DNA of 64,000 nt, taken from Sphingomonadales bacterium (GTDB taxonomy: Bacteria; Pseudomonadota; Alphaproteobacteria; Sphingomonadales; Sphingomonadaceae). Shown here piece by piece: positions 32,797-40,453 of this stretch (position 1 is the first letter of the stretch; every line of letters begins with the position of its first letter). The stretch lies in contig JAIXYT010000031.1 of the NCBI GenBank assembly GCA_027490095.1, positions 1-64,000 on the forward strand, in the 5' to 3' direction. The notes under the pieces are model-generated. The model was not told the origin of the DNA. It was given only the letters and a program-made list of their open reading frames with translations, and made no database searches. The position numbers and the translations under genes are program-made.

Positions 32797-32937
32797 GACC
32801 CTTTGCAAATCCGCCAGGCCGGGCTGCAAACGCCGATTCTCTCCGCTCCGGTGCTCACGCACCTTGAGTGCGCTGCGCTCCGGTGCTCAAGAATCGACGT
32901 TTTCGCCTGCGGCCTGACGAATTTTCAAAGGGTCTCA
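32794..32937. repeat. 144-bp imperfect inverted repeat with internal direct repeat, after ihfB
   Basis: Arms of ~47 bases (32794-32840 and 32890-32937) start and end with TGAGACCCTTTG / CAAAGGGTCTCA and close at CGATTCT / AGAATCG, with a few mismatches between. The loop carries GCTCCGGTGCTCA twice in direct orientation (32845-32857 and 32877-32889). It begins in the ihfB stop codon and ends 40 bases before tRNA-Leu. The structure resembles a small non-autonomous mobile element or a large REP-type element; no transposase is encoded. Confidence 0.7.
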
Positions 32938-32977
32938 TGGGAACGCCAGGGCTTCCGCGCTTGATGCGAGGTTGCAT

Positions 32978-33064
32978 GCGGATGTGGCGAAACTGGTAGA
33001 CGCACGGGACTTAAAATCCCTTGCCCTTCGGGGCGTGCGGGTTCGAGTCCCGCCATCCGCACCA
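32978..33064 (+). tRNA. tRNA-Leu (UAA)
   Basis: Acceptor stem GCGGATG / CATCCGC, D-loop AACTGGTAGACGC, anticodon arm GGGAC-TTAAAAT-CCC with anticodon TAA, an extended variable arm as in class II tRNAs, T-arm GCGGG-TTCGAGT-CCCGC, discriminator A and encoded CCA (33062-33064). It is 87 bases long. The downstream hairpin begins within the CCA. Confidence 0.95.
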
Positions 33065-33103
33065 CATGTCCGCCTTTTTGGGCGGACATGTGGTTGTTTT
33101 TTG
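33062..33103 (+). terminator. tRNA-Leu terminator, stem starting in the CCA end
   Basis: A perfect 13-bp stem CCACATGTCCGCC / GGCGGACATGTGG around TTTTTG, followed by TTGTTTTTTG. The first three stem bases are the encoded CCA of tRNA-Leu. Confidence 0.85.
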
Positions 33104-33162
33104 TTTGCGGGCGCATCCGCACCCTTCTCCTTCGCTTCGCTTCGGTCGGCCGGTCGGCCTTG

Positions 33163-33187
33163 CGGTCGCCTCGGGCGACCGTTTTTG
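33163..33187 (+). terminator. Second terminator-like hairpin upstream of the TerC-family gene
   Basis: CGGTCGCC / GGCGACCG with a three-base TCG loop, then TTTTTGGTTTT. It lies in the 33104-33366 spacer, which has no gene; I looked for the yybP-ykoY (Mn) riboswitch often found before TerC genes and saw no convincing match. Confidence 0.6.
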
Positions 33188-33366
33188 GTTTTGCGAACGC
33201 AGCCGCGCCCTTCTCCTTTCCCTGGATCTCGTCCGGAGTTCAGGCGCGCGATCGCGCTTGCGGCGCCTGGGACAGCCGTTCTGCTCTTGCGGGTACTGCG
33301 CCCGGGGGAAGCTGCGTGCATATCCACCGTTCCCACTCGACCAATGTTCCGCTAGCAGGGCCGCCT

Positions 33367-34017
33367 ATGGACTTTTCATTTCTGACTGAGCCGGGTGCGC
33401 TGCAGGCGCTTGGCACCGTGATCATGATCGACCTGGTGCTGGCCGGCGACAACGCGATCGTGATCGGCGCGCTGGCGGCCGGCCTGCCGCCGGCCGACCG
33501 CAAGAAGGTGATCGCGCTGGGCATGGTGGCGGCGCTGGTGATGCGCGTTGCCTTTGCCCTTGTCGTCACCCAGCTGCTCGACATCGTGGGGATCCGCCTT
33601 GCAGGCGGGCTGCTGCTGCTGTGGGTGTGCTGGAAGATGTATCGCGAGCTGAGACCCGACACCAAGCTGGTGCTGGAGGACGGCACCATCGCGCACGATG
33701 CGCCGCGACCGGCCAAGACATTCTGGGGCGCCGCCTGGGCCGTTGCGGTTGCCGACCTGTCGATGAGCCTGGACAATGTGCTGGCGGTGGCGGGCGCGTC
33801 AAAGGACCACACCGAGATCATGGTGTTCGCCCTGGTGCTGTCGGTCGCGCTGATGGGGATTGCCGCCAACTACATCGCGCGGCTGATCGAGCGCTACCAC
33901 TGGATCGGCTGGATCGGCCTTGCGCTCATCTTCTATGTGGCGATGGACATGATCATCAACGGCGGGCGCGACGTCGCCCCGCTGGTGCTGCCCTTCATCG
34001 GGCCGGTCGCGAACTGA
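33367..34017 (+). CDS. TerC-family membrane protein (YjbE type)
   Basis: A 216-residue protein with about seven hydrophobic segments. The two family signatures are LVLAGDNAIVIGALAAGLP near the N-terminus and LSMSLDNVLAVAGASKDH in the middle; the acidic residues in these helices (D in GDNA and LDNV) are proposed metal ligands. TerC proteins are linked to manganese efflux or metalation of exported enzymes and to tellurite resistance. Without ter operon genes nearby, a metal-homeostasis role is more likely. ATG at 33367. Confidence 0.92.
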   Translation: MDFSFLTEPGALQALGTVIMIDLVLAGDNAIVIGALAAGLPPADRKKVIALGMVAALVMRVAFALVVTQLLDIVGIRLAGGLLLLWVCWKMYRELRPDTKLVLEDGTIAHDAPRPAKTFWGAAWAVAVADLSMSLDNVLAVAGASKDHTEIMVFALVLSVALMGIAANYIARLIERYHWIGWIGLALIFYVAMDMIINGGRDVAPLVLPFIGPVAN

Positions 34018-34021
34018 TCCG

Positions 34022-34669
34022 TCAGGCGGCGCGGACCGCCGCGACGAAGGCTGCGAGCCTGGCGGGATCGAGGGCGCCAGCCGTTCGCACGCCCGAGCAG
34101 AGGTCGAGGCCGAAGGGGCGGACGCGGCGGATGGCCTCGGCCGCGTTGTCGGCGTGGAGGCCGCCTGCAAGGAAGACGGGGCGCGGGGAGCGGCGGACGA
34201 ACGCGGCGCTGATCGCCCAGTCGTGCGCGCGGCCGGTGCCGCCGAGCTCGGACACCGACGGGCGGCCGCTGTCGAGCAGGAAGGCAGCAGTGGTCGCGGC
34301 GTAGGGGGCGATCAGGGCGAGCGCGCCTTCGTCCTGGACATGGATTACCTGCACGATGCGCAGCGTGGGGGCCAGCCTGCGCAGGCGGACATGTTCGGCG
34401 GGATCGACATGGCGGACCAGCTGGACGGTGCGGACGCCGAGACGCTGTGCCTGTTCGGCGATGGCCTCGGCGTTGGAGTGGGCTGTGAGCAGGAAGGGCT
34501 CGACGGGCGGCGGGACGGTTGCGGCGATCGCGGCAATGTCGGCCTCTGCAATGGGGCCGGGGCCGGTGGGCATGGCGGAGACGAGGCCGAGCGCATCGGC
34601 ACCGGCCGCAATGGCGTGTGCGGCCTCTGCCGCGGAGGCAATGCAGCAGACCTTGATCCGGGTGCGCAA
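34022..34669 (-). CDS. TrpF-like paralogue (phosphoribosylanthranilate isomerase family)
   Basis: A 215-residue TIM-barrel protein with TrpF-like blocks: RIKVCCIAS (catalytic Cys), GADALGLVS, TVQLVRH, AFLLDSGRPS (catalytic Asp), VFLAGGLHADNAAEAI and GLDLCSGVR. The loop that in TrpF carries the substrate-binding arginine (KSKRYI-like) is replaced by MPTGPGPI, so canonical Trp biosynthesis is uncertain. The start is TTG at 34669, with GAGG upstream. It is the last gene of a GDPD / quinone-reductase / TrpF-like operon, not a trp operon. It could be a moonlighting isomerase or a different phosphosugar enzyme. Confidence 0.82.
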   Translation of the reverse strand: MRTRIKVCCIASAAEAAHAIAAGADALGLVSAMPTGPGPIAEADIAAIAATVPPPVEPFLLTAHSNAEAIAEQAQRLGVRTVQLVRHVDPAEHVRLRRLAPTLRIVQVIHVQDEGALALIAPYAATTAAFLLDSGRPSVSELGGTGRAHDWAISAAFVRRSPRPVFLAGGLHADNAAEAIRRVRPFGLDLCSGVRTAGALDPARLAAFVAAVRAA

Positions 34670-34676
34670 GCGCGCC

Positions 34677-35642
34677 TCAGGGGATGAGGAGCGAGGAGCC
34701 GATGGTATGCCGGCCCTCGAGCGCCTGGTGGCAGCGGACGGCATCTGCCAGCGGGAAGGTCTGGCCGATGTGGGCCTTGAGCACGCCGGCGGCGATCTTC
34801 GCGAAGACGGCGGACGTGCCGGCCGCGAAATCCTGCGCGGTTGCGTAGTAATCGAACAGCGTGGGCCGCGTGGCGAACAGCGAGCCCTTGCGTGCGAGGA
34901 TGGCGAAATCGACCTGGCCGACCGCGCCCGAGGCGTTGCCGTAGCTGATCATCAGGCCACGGCGGCGCAGGGCATCGAGCGAGGGCTCGAAGCTGGCCTT
35001 GCCGACGCCGTCGATGACGGCCGACACGCCCTCCCCGCCCGTCAGCTCGCGGACCCTTGCAGGAACCTCGGCATAGGCGAGGACATGATCGCAGCCTGCT
35101 GCTTGGGCGATGGCGCGCTTTTCGGCTGCGCCGACGGTGCCGATGACGGTGGCGCCAACCGCCTTCAGCCACTGGCAGAGCAGCACGCCGACGCCGCCCG
35201 CGGCTGCCTGCACCAGCACGGTGTCGCCTGCCTTCACATGGGCGCAGCGTTCGACGAGGCTTTCGACGGTGCAGGCCTTGAGCCACAGCGCCGCCGCCTG
35301 TTCGTCGGAGACGCTGTCTGGCAGCTTCACCGCCCAGCGCGCGTCGAGCAGGCGGTGGGTGGCATAGGCGCCGGGCGCGTTGGTGAAATAGACGATGCGG
35401 TCACCGGGGGCGACATGGGTGACGCCCTCGCCGACGGCCTCGATGAGGCCGGCGGCTTCGACCCCGAGGCCCGACGGAAGCGCCATCGGGTAGAGGCCCG
35501 AGCGGTGGTAGGTGTCGATGAAGTTCACGCCGATGGCGGTGTGGCGGATGCGGACCTGGCCGGGGCCTGGGGCGCCGACCTGCGTGTCGACGAGGTGCAT
35601 GACGTCGGGGCCGCCGGTGGCGGTGATCTCGATACGTTTCAT
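34677..35642 (-). CDS. Quinone oxidoreductase, zinc-independent MDR family
   Basis: A 321-residue NADPH-dependent reductase. The N-terminal GroES-like domain includes GVNFIDTYHRSGLYP and GVEAAGLIEAVGEGVTHVAPGDRI; the nucleotide-binding Rossmann segment is VLVQAAAGGVGVLLCQWLKAVGATVIGT. Zinc-binding cysteines of the alcohol-dehydrogenase branch are absent, and ISYGNASGAV is typical of quinone reductases (Qor). It overlaps the upstream GDPD gene by ATGA, and its stop lies 7 bases from the TrpF-like start. Confidence 0.92.
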   Translation of the reverse strand: MKRIEITATGGPDVMHLVDTQVGAPGPGQVRIRHTAIGVNFIDTYHRSGLYPMALPSGLGVEAAGLIEAVGEGVTHVAPGDRIVYFTNAPGAYATHRLLDARWAVKLPDSVSDEQAAALWLKACTVESLVERCAHVKAGDTVLVQAAAGGVGVLLCQWLKAVGATVIGTVGAAEKRAIAQAAGCDHVLAYAEVPARVRELTGGEGVSAVIDGVGKASFEPSLDALRRRGLMISYGNASGAVGQVDFAILARKGSLFATRPTLFDYYATAQDFAAGTSAVFAKIAAGVLKAHIGQTFPLADAVRCHQALEGRHTIGSSLLIP

Positions 35643-36586
35643 GAGAGGTCCTCCTCGGCCTTTTGGCCTGTCAGGCAGATCATGCCGTTGCGGTCGGCTT
35701 TCTTGAGCGCGCGCCAGGCCTCGACCGGCTGGTCGGAGGCGATGAGGGTGACGCCGCGGGCAGCGAGAGCGGCATATTCCGAGCCGTCGCCATCGGCGAG
35801 ATACAGGTCGTCGAGGCGCTTGCCCGGCGGGCCGAGGGTGCCTGTGATGGCCTCCATGCCGACTGCGTCCATCCGGACGATCAGTGCGGCATCGGGTTCT
35901 CGCGTGCCGGTGAAGCCGAGCATCCTGGGGGTTGCCATGCGGAGCAGCGCTGCCGTTTCGGACGCGTTGCGGCCGCTTGCGGAGACCATCATGTCGGGCG
36001 CGAGCTTCAGGGCGGCGCGCGTGTCGGCGAGGCTGTAGGCGATCAGGATCACCTGGCCCTCCATGCGGTTGGCGCGGACATGCTTCACCACCTCGGCAAC
36101 GGGCACGCCGGGCTTGATGTCGAGCTGGAGGACGGCGCCGCGGCGCTTGGCCCAGACGAGTGCCTCCTCGAGGGTGGGGATCCGTTCGTTGGTGGGCTCG
36201 CCCTCGCCGTCGCGAAGCCAGAACTGGCGGAGCTGGCGATAGGTCTGCCCGGCAAGCGGGCCGGTGCCGGTTGTGGTGCGATCGAGCGTCTGGTCGTGCA
36301 TCAGCATCAGGACGCCGTCGGCCGATCGGGCGATGTCGATCTCGATGAAGATGGGGCCGCGCTCGACCGTGTTGGTGAAGCTTGCGAGGCTGTTTTCGGG
36401 GGCGAGCGGGTCCTTCTGGCCGCGGTGGGCCGAGACGAGGGCGAGGCGATTTTCGCGCAGGCAGTCGAAGACCTCGGGCAGGGGCCGCGCCATCACGGGG
36501 GCCGGGCGGCGGTTGGTGTCGAGCGAGCCGACGGTGCAGCCGGTCGCCAGGAGTGCGGCGGCAAGAAGCAGGGGCAGGCGAGCCAT
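35639..36586 (-). CDS. Glycerophosphodiester phosphodiesterase lipoprotein
   Basis: A 315-residue TIM-barrel phosphodiesterase. The N-terminus MARLPLLLAAALLATGC is a lipoprotein signal with Cys17. Family blocks: VSAHRGQKDPLAPENSLASF (His, Arg, Glu-Asn), FIEIDIARSADGVLMLMHDQTLDRTTTGTG (Glu, Asp, His) and LQLDIKPG. It hydrolyses glycerophosphodiesters to glycerol 3-phosphate and an alcohol, here probably at the periplasmic face. It is the first gene of the operon. Confidence 0.93.
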   Translation of the reverse strand: MARLPLLLAAALLATGCTVGSLDTNRRPAPVMARPLPEVFDCLRENRLALVSAHRGQKDPLAPENSLASFTNTVERGPIFIEIDIARSADGVLMLMHDQTLDRTTTGTGPLAGQTYRQLRQFWLRDGEGEPTNERIPTLEEALVWAKRRGAVLQLDIKPGVPVAEVVKHVRANRMEGQVILIAYSLADTRAALKLAPDMMVSASGRNASETAALLRMATPRMLGFTGTREPDAALIVRMDAVGMEAITGTLGPPGKRLDDLYLADGDGSEYAALAARGVTLIASDQPVEAWRALKKADRNGMICLTGQKAEEDLS

Positions 36587-36729
36587 CGCCCTTCCCTAGC
36601 GCCACTTGCCGCGAGGGGCCAAGGCCCAAGCTTTCAGCCATTTTGCGGAGGCTGGCTCCGCATGCCTGCCGGGGCTAGGGTGAGCGACAGGCGGGAACCG
36701 CGCCCAGACAACATGGTTGGGAGGATCTG

Positions 36730-38343
36730 ATGGACGCGTTCGACTTCGTGATCGTTGGTGCTGGTTCGGCCGGCTGCGCACTGGCGGGGCGGCTTTCGGA
36801 GGATCCGGGAACACGGGTCGCGCTGCTGGAGGCGGGCGGCAACGACAAGTCCATGCTGATCAACATGCCGGCGGGAATCGCGCAGATCCTGCCGCCGGAG
36901 AATGCCAATGAGTTCAACTGGGGGTTCTGGACGGAGCCGCAGGCCCATCTGAACGGGCGCAAGCTCTATTGGCCGCGCGGGAAGGCGCTGGGCGGGTCTT
37001 CGAGCATCAACGGCATGGTCTATATCCGTGGCCATTCGAGCGATTATGACCGCTGGGCGCAGCTGGGCTGCACGGGCTGGGGCTGGGCCGATGTGCTGCC
37101 CTTCTTTCGCAAGAGCGAGGATTCCGACCGGGGGGCGAGCGAATGGCATGGCGCGGGCGGGCCGCTTGCGACGACGCGGCGGATGCTGCCCCACGAGCTG
37201 AACAATGCCTTCATCGACGCGGCGGTGGAGGCGGGCTGGCCGCGGACGGACGACTTCAACGGGGCGCAGTTCGAGGGTGCGGGGAGCTATGATTCGACCA
37301 TCCGCGACGGGCAGCGCTGCTCTGCCGCGCGGGCCTATCTGACGCCGGAGGTCAGGCGGCGACCGAACCTGACGATCATCACCGGGGCTTTGGCCGAAAA
37401 GGTGCTGTTCGAGGGGCGTCGCGCCGTGGGTGTTGCCTATTCGGGCGGGCAGGTGGTGCACGGTCGGCGGGTGATCCTGAGTGGAGGGGCGATCAACTCG
37501 CCGCAGCTGCTGATGCTGTCGGGCGTGGGGCCTGGGGCGATGCTGAAGGGTGTCGGCGTCGAGGTGGTGGCCGATCGCGGCCAGGTGGGGCAGAATCTGC
37601 AGGACCATCTGGACGTGATTGTGCAGTGGAAATGCAGCCAGCCCATCACGCTGAACGGCAATTCGAGCCCGCTTGTGAAGGTGGCGGCGGCCTTGAACTG
37701 GATTTTCCGCAAAAGCGGCAATGCGAGCTACATGCCGACGGCGGCCGGTGCGTTTGTTTCGACGCGCGAGGGGCTGGCGGCGCCCGACATCCAGATGCAC
37801 TTCATGCCGGTGAAGGGGAATGCGCACGGCGTGGGCGGGGTGAATGCCGAGCATGGCTACCAGGTGCATGTGTGCCAGGTGCGGCCCGAGAGCCGGGGGG
37901 CAATCTGGCTGAAGAGCGCGGACCCCAAGGCGCATCCGGCGATCGACCCCAATTACCTGAGTGCGCCCGAGGATGTGGAAACGCTGCTGAAGGGCGTTGA
38001 GATTGCGCGCGCGATCGGGCGGCAGCAGAGCCTCGGCAGGTACAATGCGGGCGAAGTGTGGCCCGGCGACGAGGTGCAGGGGCCTGCCGTGCTGGAGAAG
38101 CTGAAGGACTGGGCGGAAACCATCTATCACCCGGTGGGCACCTGCCGGATGGGGCCTGACGCCGAGGCGGTGACGGACATCGGCCTGCATGTGAACGGCG
38201 TGGAGGGGCTGATGGTGGTGGACGCAAGCGTGATGCCGTTCCTTGTGAGCGGGAACACCAATGCGCCGACCATCATGATCGCGGAGAAGATCGCGGCGGC
38301 CATCCGGGCCGAGCAGAAGCAGGGTGCGCGGAGGGCGGCATGA
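36730..38343 (+). CDS. GMC-family FAD oxidoreductase (choline/alcohol dehydrogenase type)
   Basis: A 537-residue flavoprotein. The N-terminal FAD site is DFVIVGAGSAGCALAGRL with LLEAGG; the GMC signature is RGKALGGSSSINGMVYIRG; the catalytic His/Asn region is HPVGTCRMGPD... SGNTNAPTIMIAEKIA. Members oxidise primary or polycyclic alcohols; similarity to BetA-like dehydrogenases does not fix the substrate. GGGAGG precedes the ATG at 36730. It overlaps the epoxide-hydrolase gene by ATGA, suggesting a small catabolic operon. Confidence 0.93.
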   Translation: MDAFDFVIVGAGSAGCALAGRLSEDPGTRVALLEAGGNDKSMLINMPAGIAQILPPENANEFNWGFWTEPQAHLNGRKLYWPRGKALGGSSSINGMVYIRGHSSDYDRWAQLGCTGWGWADVLPFFRKSEDSDRGASEWHGAGGPLATTRRMLPHELNNAFIDAAVEAGWPRTDDFNGAQFEGAGSYDSTIRDGQRCSAARAYLTPEVRRRPNLTIITGALAEKVLFEGRRAVGVAYSGGQVVHGRRVILSGGAINSPQLLMLSGVGPGAMLKGVGVEVVADRGQVGQNLQDHLDVIVQWKCSQPITLNGNSSPLVKVAAALNWIFRKSGNASYMPTAAGAFVSTREGLAAPDIQMHFMPVKGNAHGVGGVNAEHGYQVHVCQVRPESRGAIWLKSADPKAHPAIDPNYLSAPEDVETLLKGVEIARAIGRQQSLGRYNAGEVWPGDEVQGPAVLEKLKDWAETIYHPVGTCRMGPDAEAVTDIGLHVNGVEGLMVVDASVMPFLVSGNTNAPTIMIAEKIAAAIRAEQKQGARRAA

Positions 38344-39497
38344 GCGCGGCGCCGTTCGAGATCCCGGTGAACCGGCAAGAGGTGGCCTGGATCCGCCGGC
38401 GGGTCGAGGAATTCCGCTTCTTCGAGGAGCCGGAAGGGCACCGCTGGGAGCATGGCGCCAACCGCGGCTATATGGAGCGGCTGCGCGAGCGCTGGCTGAC
38501 CGGGTATGACTGGGAGGCTTGCGTTGCGCGGCTGAACCGCTTCCCGAACGTCCGGGTGGAGGCGGAGCCAGGGTTTCACCTGCACTGCATCCACCGGCGG
38601 TCGAGCCGGGCGGATGCGCGGCCCTTGCTGATTGCGCATGGCTGGCCGGGGAGCATCCTGGAGTTCGAGGCGATCATCGAGCGGCTGGCGGAGCCGGAGG
38701 ATGCGGCGGCGCCGGCCTTCCACGTGGTTGCGCCCTCGCTGCCCGGATATGCCTGGAGCGACCGGCCGAAGGCGCCGATCGGGCCGCGGGCGGTGGCCGG
38801 GCTGTATGACCGGCTGATGGGGGTGCTGGGGTATGACGGCTATCTGTACCAGGGCGGCGACTGGGGCTGCGTGATCGGCGGCTGGATCGGGCTGGACAGC
38901 GCCCGGGTGCAGGCGATCCACCTGAACGGCTATGGGCTGCGCTCGGCCGACATGTCGGCGACGACGCCGGAGGAGAAGCGTTGGCTGGGCTGGGCGCAGA
39001 TGATCCGCGCGACCGAGACCGGATACCTGATGCTGCAGGCGACCAAGCCGCAGAGCCTGGGCTTTGCGATGATGGACAGCCCCATGGGCGTGGCGGCCTG
39101 GCTGGCGGAGAAATACTGCGGCTGGTCGGACCTGACGAAGCCTAGTCTGTCGCCTCCGGCGACGGGCGGCCTGGTTGACCCACCCTTCCCGCTCGACACG
39201 CTGCTCGACACCATCATGATCTATCTGACGACGCGGAGTTTCCTGTCGGCGACGTGGATCTATCGCGGCATGTTCCTGGAAGGGGGGTTCAGCATTCCGC
39301 AAGGGAGGCGGATCGAGGTGCCGACGGGGGTTGCCGCCTTCCCGCACGACCTGCTGGCCTTTCCGCCGCGCAGCATGGTGGAGCGGGGCTATAATGTGGT
39401 GCACTGGACCGACATGCCGCACGGCGGGCATTTCGCCGGCCTGGAGGAGCCGGAGCTGCTGCTGGCGGACATCCGGCGTTTTGCGGCCTCCGTCTGA
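38340..39497 (+). CDS. Epoxide hydrolase (EHN-domain alpha/beta hydrolase)
   Basis: A 385-residue enzyme. Residues 1-110 form the EHN domain typical of microsomal-type epoxide hydrolases (FEIPVNRQEVAWIRRRVEE). The alpha/beta core has the oxyanion motif IAHGWPGSILEFE, the nucleophile in LYQGGDWGCVIGGWIG (Asp, near residue 176) and the catalytic His near the end in MPHGGHFAGLEEPELL. It opens epoxides to diols. Translationally coupled to the GMC oxidoreductase, it suggests handling of an aromatic, terpenoid or lipid substrate. Confidence 0.92.
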   Translation: MSAAPFEIPVNRQEVAWIRRRVEEFRFFEEPEGHRWEHGANRGYMERLRERWLTGYDWEACVARLNRFPNVRVEAEPGFHLHCIHRRSSRADARPLLIAHGWPGSILEFEAIIERLAEPEDAAAPAFHVVAPSLPGYAWSDRPKAPIGPRAVAGLYDRLMGVLGYDGYLYQGGDWGCVIGGWIGLDSARVQAIHLNGYGLRSADMSATTPEEKRWLGWAQMIRATETGYLMLQATKPQSLGFAMMDSPMGVAAWLAEKYCGWSDLTKPSLSPPATGGLVDPPFPLDTLLDTIMIYLTTRSFLSATWIYRGMFLEGGFSIPQGRRIEVPTGVAAFPHDLLAFPPRSMVERGYNVVHWTDMPHGGHFAGLEEPELLLADIRRFAASV

Positions 39498-39537
39498 CAG
39501 TTGATGCGGCGCTGAAACTGGGGCACTTGCCCGCGCA

Positions 39538-40410
39538 GTGAGCAGCATTCCCGCCCGAACCGCGCTGGCCAGGGGCCCGCTTGCCGCGTTGATCCTGGGA
39601 TCGTCGCTGCTGGCCTTCGGGCCGATGCTGGTGCGGTTGGCGGATGTTGGGCCCCTTGCTTCGGCCTTCTGGCGGATGGCGCTTGCGGCGCCCGTGCTTG
39701 TGCTGGTTGCGCTGTGGGTTCGGCGGGACGGGGGTGGCGTCCCACTGAAGGGCCTGCCCTGGGGGCTTGCAGCGCTGGCGGGCTTCTTCTTCGCGGCCGA
39801 CCTGACGGCCTGGCACCTGGGGATCGTGCGGACGACGACGGCCAATGCGACGCTGTTCGCCAACACGACGGCCTTCATGCTGGCGGGCTGGGCGATCCTG
39901 GTGAAGCGACAGAACCCGGGGGCATCGACGCTGAAGGCGCTGGCGCTTGCCGGGGCTGGCAGCCTGTTGCTGTTCGGCACGTCGGCGCAGGTGAGCCCGG
40001 CGCACCTGGCGGGCGACCTGCTGAGCCTTCTCGCCGCGGCGCTGTACACGGGCTATCTGCTGACGGTGATCCGGCTGCGGGACCGCCTGCCGACCTCGAC
40101 CGTGCTGGCGATGTCGACGCTTGCCTCGGTGCTTGTGCTGCTGCCACTGGCGCTGATCGAGCCGGGGTCGATCTGGCCGACGGACTGGCGGCCGGTGGCG
40201 GGGCTTGCGGTTTCGAGCCAGCTGCTGGGCCAGGGGCTGATGGTGTATGCCAGCGGCAAGCTGCCGGCGCCGGTGATCGGCATCGGGCTGCTGGTGCAGC
40301 CGCTGGTGTCGGCTGCGACCGGCTGGCTGGTGTTCGGCGAGGTGCTGGGGCCAGTGGAGCTGGTGGGTGCGGCACTGGTGGCAGCCGCTTTGGTGATGAT
40401 CCGGCGCTAG
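39538..40410 (+). CDS. EamA/DMT-superfamily transporter
   Basis: A 290-residue protein with ten hydrophobic segments in two EamA repeats (first repeat includes LRLADVGPLASAFWRMALAAPVL; second ALYTGYLLTVIRLRD... LAVSSQLLGQGLMVYASGKLP and VFGEVLGPVELVGAALVAAALVM). DMT transporters export amino acids, nucleosides or drugs; the substrate is unknown. The start is GTG at 39538, with a weak ribosome site. It is 40 bases after the epoxide-hydrolase gene on the same strand. Confidence 0.9.
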   Translation: MSSIPARTALARGPLAALILGSSLLAFGPMLVRLADVGPLASAFWRMALAAPVLVLVALWVRRDGGGVPLKGLPWGLAALAGFFFAADLTAWHLGIVRTTTANATLFANTTAFMLAGWAILVKRQNPGASTLKALALAGAGSLLLFGTSAQVSPAHLAGDLLSLLAAALYTGYLLTVIRLRDRLPTSTVLAMSTLASVLVLLPLALIEPGSIWPTDWRPVAGLAVSSQLLGQGLMVYASGKLPAPVIGIGLLVQPLVSAATGWLVFGEVLGPVELVGAALVAAALVMIRR

Positions 40411-40453
40411 CGACGCTTGCAGGCCTGCGGGCCGGGCGGCTACAGCCTTGGCC

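Noticed and set aside
33240-33366. Possible yybP-ykoY (Mn) riboswitch upstream of the TerC-family gene
   Set aside because: The conserved core segments could not be found; only unrelated GC-rich hairpins are present.
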